This document shows, piece by piece, positions 58,614-64,000 of a stretch of 64,000 nt of DNA (its first letter is position 1; each line of letters starts with the position of its first letter). The notes beneath the pieces were generated by a model. It was not told the origin of the DNA and did not search any database. It saw nothing but the letters and a program-made list of their open reading frames with translations. A program made the translations under genes and the position numbers. This stretch comes from Stratiformator vulcanicus (GTDB lineage: Bacteria > Planctomycetota > Planctomycetia > Planctomycetales > Planctomycetaceae), in assembly GCF_007744515.1 (NCBI RefSeq), contig NZ_CP036268.1:2147712-2211711 (forward strand). Direction: 5' to 3'.

Positions 58614-60077
58614 ATGATCGGTCCGCAACTCCTTACTTCTCGCCGCGACTTCTTAACGTCGACCGCAGGGGGACTGGGTCTCGCCGGCCTTTCCTCAATG
58701 CTGGGACAGGACATCGCGACCGCCGCGTCGACGCCGCAGCCCGGTGATGTGATTCATCATCCGCCGAAGGCGAAGTCTTGCATCTTCATTTTCATGGCCG
58801 GGGCCCCATCGCAGATTGACTTGTTCGATCCGAAACCAACCCTCAACAAATTAAACGGCGAACCGCTCCCCGAATCGCTGACGAAAGGCGTCCGCTTCGC
58901 CTTCATTAAGAAAGAATCCGCGACATTGATGGGCTCGTCGCGGAAGTTTCAACCGTGTGGTGAATCGGGCGTCGAGTATTCCGACTTGCTGCCGCACATC
59001 CGCAAACATGCCGACGACATTCTGCTCGTGCGTTCGCTTCATACCGAGCAATTTAATCATCACCCGGCCCAGTTGATGATGCAGTGCGGCCGGGGGACAT
59101 TCGGGCTGCCGACGATGGGGTCATGGATGACGTACGGCCTCGGCAGCGAAACGAAGAACTTGCCCGGTTATGTCGTGCTGACGGCAGGGCGCGGTTCGAG
59201 CGGGGGGGCGTCTTTGTGGCAGAGTGGATTTCTGCCTTCGAAATACGCGGGCGTCCGCTTTCGTGCGTCGGGAGAGCCGGTGCTGAATTTGTCGAACCCC
59301 GACGGTATTCCGTCCCGAATTCAACGCGAGGGACTCGACGCACTCGGTGATCTGAATCGCCGTCACTACGACATGATCCGGGATCCGGAAATTGAAAGTC
59401 GCATCGCCAATTACGAGATGGCTTTTCGAATGCAGACCGCCGCGCCGGAGCTGATCGATCTTTCGAATGAAACTCAGGAGACCCTCGACCTCTATGGTAT
59501 TGATCGCGAGAAACCGAAGCATCTAACGGGAGGACGCGGCGGACAGAATAATCCGATTAAAGGTTTCGCTCGTAGCTGTTTGCTCGCGCGGAGGCTCGTC
59601 GAACGGGGTGTGCGATTCGTCAACGTGATTTACGCATCGTGGGACCACCACGCAAACCTCGACAAAGAACTCGCCTATAACAGTTACGCGGCCGACCAGC
59701 CGATCGGCGGGTTGCTCAGCGATCTAAAACGTCGCGGAATGCTCGACGAAACGATGGTCGTATGGGGGGGCGAATTCGGTCGGACCCCGTTGGGAGAGAA
59801 CCGCCCCGGCTTTAAAGCCGTGACCGGTCGAGATCACCACCCGTTCGCCTTCTCAATGTGGATGGCCGGTGGCGGGCTTAAAGGCGGCCAAGCCTACGGG
59901 CAGACCGATGAGATCGGCTGGAACATTACCGAGAACCCGGTGCACATCAATGATCTTCACGCCACGATGCTCAATCAATTCGGAATTGATCATGAGCGGC
60001 TGACGCATCGCTTTCAGGGTCGCGACTTCCGTCTGACCGATGTGGGCGGGAAGGTCATCCGCGATTGGATCGCCTGA
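58614..60077 (+). CDS. DUF1501 family protein, Tat-exported
   Basis: The 487-residue product begins with a twin-arginine signal (LTSRRDFLTSTAGGLGLAGL), so it is folded before export. The alkaline-phosphatase/sulfatase-like fold is visible in FIFMAGAPSQIDLFDPKPTL, LLPHIRKHADDILLVRSLHT, LARRLVERGVRFVNVIYASW, DHHANLDKELAYN and VWGGEFGRTPLGENRPGFKA. DUF1501 genes regularly sit next to DUF1549/DUF1553 genes, as here (65 bp), which suggests a shared exported enzyme pair of unknown substrate. Confidence 0.9.
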   Translation: MIGPQLLTSRRDFLTSTAGGLGLAGLSSMLGQDIATAASTPQPGDVIHHPPKAKSCIFIFMAGAPSQIDLFDPKPTLNKLNGEPLPESLTKGVRFAFIKKESATLMGSSRKFQPCGESGVEYSDLLPHIRKHADDILLVRSLHTEQFNHHPAQLMMQCGRGTFGLPTMGSWMTYGLGSETKNLPGYVVLTAGRGSSGGASLWQSGFLPSKYAGVRFRASGEPVLNLSNPDGIPSRIQREGLDALGDLNRRHYDMIRDPEIESRIANYEMAFRMQTAAPELIDLSNETQETLDLYGIDREKPKHLTGGRGGQNNPIKGFARSCLLARRLVERGVRFVNVIYASWDHHANLDKELAYNSYAADQPIGGLLSDLKRRGMLDETMVVWGGEFGRTPLGENRPGFKAVTGRDHHPFAFSMWMAGGGLKGGQAYGQTDEIGWNITENPVHINDLHATMLNQFGIDHERLTHRFQGRDFRLTDVGGKVIRDWIA

Positions 60078-60090
60078 GGGGCAGGAGGGC

Positions 60091-60375
60091 TCAGGGAAAG
60101 AGTTTGTTCTTCGCCCGCCAGAGCAAGTACGGCACTAGGCCGACCGTTGATCCAACCAGCAGAATCAAGTGGCGGTGACCCGACGGGTCGTTCGTCGCGT
60201 TGACCCTATCGCCGCTCCAAGACCGGATCGCCCAATAAGCGAAGATCGCGATTGGGACAAGCAGCGACCAAACAGGCCAATCCCGGTAGTGCCCGCGGGC
60301 GAATTCATACAGCATTAAGCCGAGTAGAAAAACCGGCAAGATGCCCAATTCGAAACTGCGAGACGCGGCGTACAT
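60091..60375 (-). CDS. Small membrane protein, unknown function
   Basis: I take the ATG at 60375 (MYAASRSFELGILPVFLLGL), giving 94 residues; the frame open further upstream has only a TTG start. Hydrophobic segments are seen in LGILPVFLLGLMLYEFA and VWSLLVPIAIFAYWAI, and a third weaker one in LILLVGSTVGLVPYLLW. It converges with the DUF1501 gene (14 bp between stops). The function is not recognised. Confidence 0.6.
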   Translation of the reverse strand: MYAASRSFELGILPVFLLGLMLYEFARGHYRDWPVWSLLVPIAIFAYWAIRSWSGDRVNATNDPSGHRHLILLVGSTVGLVPYLLWRAKNKLFP

Positions 60376-60483
60376 GCCGGTAGTCTTAGCGAAAGGTCGC
60401 CGCCGGTCAACACGGCTCAAAATTCACTCTCTCAGTGCCGAAATATTCGAAAGCCGGCGCAAGCCGCTCAGGCTCGACTTGGC

Positions 60484-61926
60484 TTACCAGGGGCCGAATT
60501 CGAGGCCGACGCTGATCCCGTCCAGCGACATGACTTTCACCGACTTGCCCGGGGCGAAGTTAATACCGGTGACCGAGTCGCTTCCGTTGTTGATATTACT
60601 GATGAAAGCGCGGCCGCCGTTGGCGGTTGTGATGTCATAAGTCGTGTTGTCCGCCGGACGGACAACGTGTGAGAAACGCATTAAATCGTACCCGATGATT
60701 AAGCGGGCCTTGGGATTAATTTTGATGCGGGCGTAGACGTCGAATTCGAACACGGGCGAGAACAGGAAATCATTGCGAGACCGGTTGCTGCTGAAACCGA
60801 GGAAATTGGTCGCGATGACCCGTGATTTAACATTGTTTACGCCGAGCAGCACCGACGGCTCGGTCCCGAGCGTCAACCACTTGTGAATTAATTCGAACCG
60901 AGCACCGACGGTGGGACCCCAGATATTGTTATGGACGTCCGTGGTGATTCCGGTCACCGTTCCGTTGGTTCCATTAAAATTGATATACTCGGCACCCTGC
61001 TGCTCTTGGACTGCACGGTAGGCGAATCCGAATGTCGGCTGAATGTGAAATCCGTCGCCCGGCGGGGAAAGCGGATCGATCACGAAGTCGAAGTCGAGTC
61101 CCCAAGCATCGGCCGCGTAAGAGTAGACAGCACCTTCCGTGAAGACCGGCAGGATGTCTGTTGGGAAAAGGTTGGCAGTGACGGGGAGTGCCACTGCCGG
61201 GGGAGTCGCTCTGGCATATTCGAATCCCCGTTGCTCGAGGACGAAACCGGAAAACTCAAAGGCGGCACCAGTGTTGAGTGGCACACCGAAGGTTCCGCGA
61301 ATGCCGTTGGTTCCAGACAGCGACACGAGGCCGAGATCGTTTGCTAAGCCATTGGTTAAAGCTGTTCCATCAGATTTAATGACCGAGTTGCCGAGGTTGA
61401 ATGTGGTCGTCGGGTCGGTCGGCACCGAAGTTCCCTGCGCGTAAAAGAATTGCGCGCCGTACGCATTGTTCGGGGGATCGGTCCAGCCCCAATGCAGATA
61501 CTCGATACGGCCCCAGACTTCCGCCGGCTTGAACAAGCGGTAGCCGAGGAAGTGAAAATCGGAAGGCGGCACGAAGAGCTTTTTTTCCTTCGGCATCGCC
61601 ATCGTCGGCATTGTCGACGTTTGCTGGATTGGCGGACAATATCCGGAGTTCTGCTCCGCATGGCCGCCTCTGAGCTGGTGAGTGCCGATGCTCCACGTTT
61701 CGCCGAGCGGCTGCGGAATTGGCATGACCGGTGGCCAAGGCGAAGCCGGGTTGATCAGAGCGGAATCGCCCAGATTATAGGGCTTCCAGGTGACCTGTTC
61801 GACTTCCTCCGAAGTGGAGCCGCCCAAATGAATGACGCCTTCGTCGGCCGACTGACCGTACGTGGCGGTTGCCGCGCAAAATATTGCGCCGGCAATAAGA
61901 ATGCAGTGAAGCGGGCAGCGGGTCAT
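60484..61926 (-). CDS. BBP7-type outer-membrane beta-barrel protein
   Basis: The ATG at 61926, with GAGGAA upstream, gives 480 residues with a signal peptide (MTRCPLHCILIAGAIFCAAT, cleavage near YGQ). WGRIEYLHWGWTDPPNNAYG at about residue 130 is the entry signature of the BBP7 family. Many alternating hydrophobic strands follow (TGAAFEFSGFVLEQRGFEYA, GLDFDFVIDPLSPPGDGFHI, LGVNNVKSRVIATNFLGFSS), ending with SLDGISVGLEFGPW. These are planctomycete-specific porin-like outer-membrane proteins. It is a single-gene unit. Confidence 0.88.
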   Translation of the reverse strand: MTRCPLHCILIAGAIFCAATATYGQSADEGVIHLGGSTSEEVEQVTWKPYNLGDSALINPASPWPPVMPIPQPLGETWSIGTHQLRGGHAEQNSGYCPPIQQTSTMPTMAMPKEKKLFVPPSDFHFLGYRLFKPAEVWGRIEYLHWGWTDPPNNAYGAQFFYAQGTSVPTDPTTTFNLGNSVIKSDGTALTNGLANDLGLVSLSGTNGIRGTFGVPLNTGAAFEFSGFVLEQRGFEYARATPPAVALPVTANLFPTDILPVFTEGAVYSYAADAWGLDFDFVIDPLSPPGDGFHIQPTFGFAYRAVQEQQGAEYINFNGTNGTVTGITTDVHNNIWGPTVGARFELIHKWLTLGTEPSVLLGVNNVKSRVIATNFLGFSSNRSRNDFLFSPVFEFDVYARIKINPKARLIIGYDLMRFSHVVRPADNTTYDITTANGGRAFISNINNGSDSVTGINFAPGKSVKVMSLDGISVGLEFGPW

Positions 61927-62188
61927 CGTCCGTTCCTCAAGTAAGACAACTCGCGACACGAAGACCCGCACTCCACACATTCGAGGAGCGCAGGCCGGTG
62001 GTGAGGGTCGTATCAGGTCTATCGGTCATTCTCCCGGTTCTACTTGTCCGAAATCGTCATGCTGAAACGATCGGACCGGTTCCAACGAAAGTTCCGGCCT
62101 TCTGAGCCCATTGGGCCTTCGGGCGCAAAGGGTTATGATTCGCGAATACTTGACTGGCGAAGAAAATAACTGGCATAGGATCGATCAC

Positions 62189-63325
62189 ATGACGGCCTCG
62201 GACTTCGCGCGCGAATTGATTGCGTTTCCCAGCGTAAGTCGTGCGTCCAACGTCGCCGTTAGCGAGTATGTTCGGGATCAACTACTCGAACTGGGATTCG
62301 AGACCGAATGGGTCGAGTACCGAGACCCGGCGGGCGTCGTGAAGGCGAATGTCGTGGCACGCCGCGGCGAAGGGAGCGGGGGATGGGCTTATTTCGCCCA
62401 TACCGATGTCGTTCCCGCCGATGACTGGGGCATCGATCAGCACGGCCCCTTCGAGCCGACCGTCTCTGGTGAACGCCTCTACGGGCGGGGAAGCTGCGAC
62501 ATGAAGGGGTCGCTCGCCTGCGCCCTCGCCTCGGCGGCGTTCACGCAATCGGAGAAGCTTCGCGCGCCGCTCTATTTCGTCGTCACGGCCGACGAAGAGG
62601 TCGGATTCATCGGCGCCGAAGAAGTCCGAAACAAATCGCAACTATATCGAGAGCTCGTCGAAGCGCAGCCGGCGGCAATCATCGGTGAGCCGACGGAGTT
62701 GCAGATTGTCCATGCCCACAAAGGCTCCTGCCTGATTCGAGCCACAGCCCGGGGGGAGGCGGCCCATTCGAGTTCGGCCGCCGGACGGAACGCGAATCAC
62801 GATTTGATTCCCTTCCTGCAGCAGATGAAACAGCTGCACGACGAAACGGAGACTGACGCGCGGTGGCATGACGAGAGGTTCGACCCGCCGACGTTGAGTT
62901 GGAATATCGGCATTCGCGATCACAACCACGCGATCAACGTGAAATCTCCGCAGAGCGAGTGCCTGATCTACCTGCGACCGATTCCGGGTCTCGATATCGC
63001 TCCACTACTTGAGCGCGTCCGCGAGGCGGGTCGGGAGTCGGGAGTCGAGATCGAGATCAAATCGCGTGGCGATGGACTCAGCGTTGCGCCCGATCATCCT
63101 TACATCCGCGAGCTTCTGGAACTCGCCAACGGCGACCGTGCACAAACGGTTTGCTACGGGACGGACGGAGCCATCTTCGGCGAAGACCTGGAGCGGATCG
63201 CCGTCTGTGGCCCGGGCAGCATCGCGCAGGCTCACACGAAGGACGAATGGATCGCTCTGTTACAGCTTGATGCCGGAACCGAACTGTTTGCGAACCTCAT
63301 CACGCGCTACTGCATCAATTGCTGA
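62189..63325 (+). CDS. M20 family metallopeptidase (ArgE/DapE-like)
   Basis: The ATG at 62189 (MTASDFARELIAFPSVSRAS) gives 378 residues; the frame open to 62111 lacks a good start. The zinc ligands are visible: YFAHTDVVPADDWG (His and first Asp), RLYGRGSCDMKGSLACALAS (second Asp), VVTADEEVGFIGAEE (Glu-Glu), then IVHAHKGSCLIRATARGEAA and AHSSSAAGRNANHDLIPF of the dimerisation domain. Members deacylate N-acyl amino acids or peptides; acetylornithine deacetylase is the best guess. Confidence 0.9.
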   Translation: MTASDFARELIAFPSVSRASNVAVSEYVRDQLLELGFETEWVEYRDPAGVVKANVVARRGEGSGGWAYFAHTDVVPADDWGIDQHGPFEPTVSGERLYGRGSCDMKGSLACALASAAFTQSEKLRAPLYFVVTADEEVGFIGAEEVRNKSQLYRELVEAQPAAIIGEPTELQIVHAHKGSCLIRATARGEAAHSSSAAGRNANHDLIPFLQQMKQLHDETETDARWHDERFDPPTLSWNIGIRDHNHAINVKSPQSECLIYLRPIPGLDIAPLLERVREAGRESGVEIEIKSRGDGLSVAPDHPYIRELLELANGDRAQTVCYGTDGAIFGEDLERIAVCGPGSIAQAHTKDEWIALLQLDAGTELFANLITRYCINC

Positions 63326-63442
63326 AGCGGGCCGTCGCCACGCGACGTGCGACCCGGCGTCGCACGCGAGTTTGGGTTTGTGGCTTGGCAGTCACTGCAT
63401 ATACTTCGATCAATCCTGGAGCCAACGAGTCGAAGGAATCCG

Positions 63443-63997
63443 ATGCGGGAGTGGTGGGAAAATCTCTGGTCGGCGGTGACGACAGTCGCGGCGGGCATGG
63501 CGGTGACGCTGCGGACGATGCTGCGGACCTACGCTCGTCGCGCTCACACCGAGGTCTACGAGTACCCGGAGGTTCCCGTGCCGGTGAAGGCTCGCTATCG
63601 CGGGTTTCACCGATTTGACCTCACGACCTGCATCGGCTGCGACAAGTGCGCGGTCGCCTGCCCGGTCGACTGCATCTACATTGAGAAATCGAAGAGCCCC
63701 GCCGGCAAGGGCTTCCGAGTCGATGGATTTTTGATCGACTACTCGAAGTGCATGTTTTGCGCTCTTTGCGTCGACCCGTGCCCGGTCGACTGTATTTTTA
63801 TGGGAGCTAATTTCGACCTGAGCTGCTACAGCCGTGACGGCTGCGTTGTCGATTACGCCAAGTTGCCGCTGGAGATTGCGTGGGGGCGTGCGACGCTGAA
63901 TCCCTCCGCGGTCGCGGAGTCGAAACGAATCGCCGAACCGGTTTGGATCAAAGGTGAGCCGAATCCTCTCGAAGAAGCCGCCGCGGTCGAAGCGTGA
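63443..63997 (+). CDS. nuoI: NADH-quinone oxidoreductase subunit I-like 8Fe ferredoxin
   Basis: The ATG at 63443 ([20 protein letters not shown]), with GAAGGAATCC upstream, gives 184 residues. Two 4Fe-4S motifs are present: [20 protein letters not shown] (Cys63, 66, 69, 73) and [20 protein letters not shown] (Cys103, 106, 109, 113). An N-terminal helix (residues 8-34) fits NuoI, which carries electrons to the quinone site of complex I. Other nuo genes would lie beyond the window edge, so the complex is inferred; a soluble ferredoxin is less likely given the length. Confidence 0.85.
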   Translation: MREWWENLWSAVTTVAAGMAVTLRTMLRTYARRAHTEVYEYPEVPVPVKARYRGFHRFDLTTCIGCDKCAVACPVDCIYIEKSKSPAGKGFRVDGFLIDYSKCMFCALCVDPCPVDCIFMGANFDLSCYSRDGCVVDYAKLPLEIAWGRATLNPSAVAESKRIAEPVWIKGEPNPLEEAAAVEA

Positions 63998-64000
63998 CTG

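Noticed and set aside
58367-58714. Minus-strand frame containing CQLSAVSYEQ
   Set aside because: That sequence is the translation of the GCTGACA heptamer array on the opposite strand and not a protein.

Overview
The window reads as a chromosome segment of a planctomycete (phylum Planctomycetota). The evidence is a large cytochrome-c/DUF1549/DUF1553 protein followed by a Tat-exported DUF1501 protein, a BBP7-type outer-membrane barrel, many secreted or lipoprotein genes of unknown function, a very cysteine-rich repeat protein, loosely spaced genes and moderately high GC. I see no rRNA genes, CRISPR array, transposase or prophage.

Layout. 1-1168 is the edge of a PAS/GAF sensor gene. 1504-8071 (minus strand) is the translation cluster ffh-rpsP-trmD-rplS followed by a YtpQ-like gene, yraN and ychF; rimM is missing from its usual place. 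8259-12151 (minus) holds a membrane-anchored protein and then a lower-GC four-gene operon headed by a secreted protein with a C-terminal papain-like Cys-His-Asp signature. 12441-15913 (plus) is leuC, a retropepsin-like gene, leuD and surE. 15910-20427 has envelope and redox genes, tRNA-Leu(TAG) and a lone ketosynthase. 20775-24065 is murC-murB-ddl, for the cytoplasmic steps of peptidoglycan synthesis. 24546-35350 carries the Cys-rich protein, a zinc-ribbon coiled-coil protein, methionine aminopeptidase, a CpsB-like PHP phosphatase, exported proteins, an esterase, a DUF1573 protein, an EEP-family hydrolase and an HtrA-like protease.

35731-52842 is the transcription/translation core: an unusual sigma-70 factor with a long helix-turn-helix N-terminus, tRNA Thr(TGT)-Tyr(GTA)-Gly(TCC)-Thr(GGT), tuf, rpmG, tRNA-Trp, secE, nusG, rplK, rplA, rplJ, rplL, rpoB, rpoC, a strong terminator and tRNA-Ala(CGC). 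52988-63997 has an LRR-like lipoprotein, a Gly-rich secreted protein, the DUF1549/DUF1553 and DUF1501 pair, the BBP7 barrel, an M20 peptidase and a NuoI-like 8Fe ferredoxin that may open a nuo cluster beyond the edge.

The signals most worth following are: (i) intergenic heptanucleotide arrays (core GCT or AGC every 7 bp), often as two inverted arms and several starting on a stop codon, resembling cyanobacterial STRRs; (ii) the low-GC operon with the papain-like secreted protein and possible immunity-type partners; (iii) the sigma factor with three HTH-like segments; (iv) the 46-cysteine repeat protein; (v) the retropepsin-like gene inside leuCD. All functional assignments come from reading motifs by eye, with no database search.
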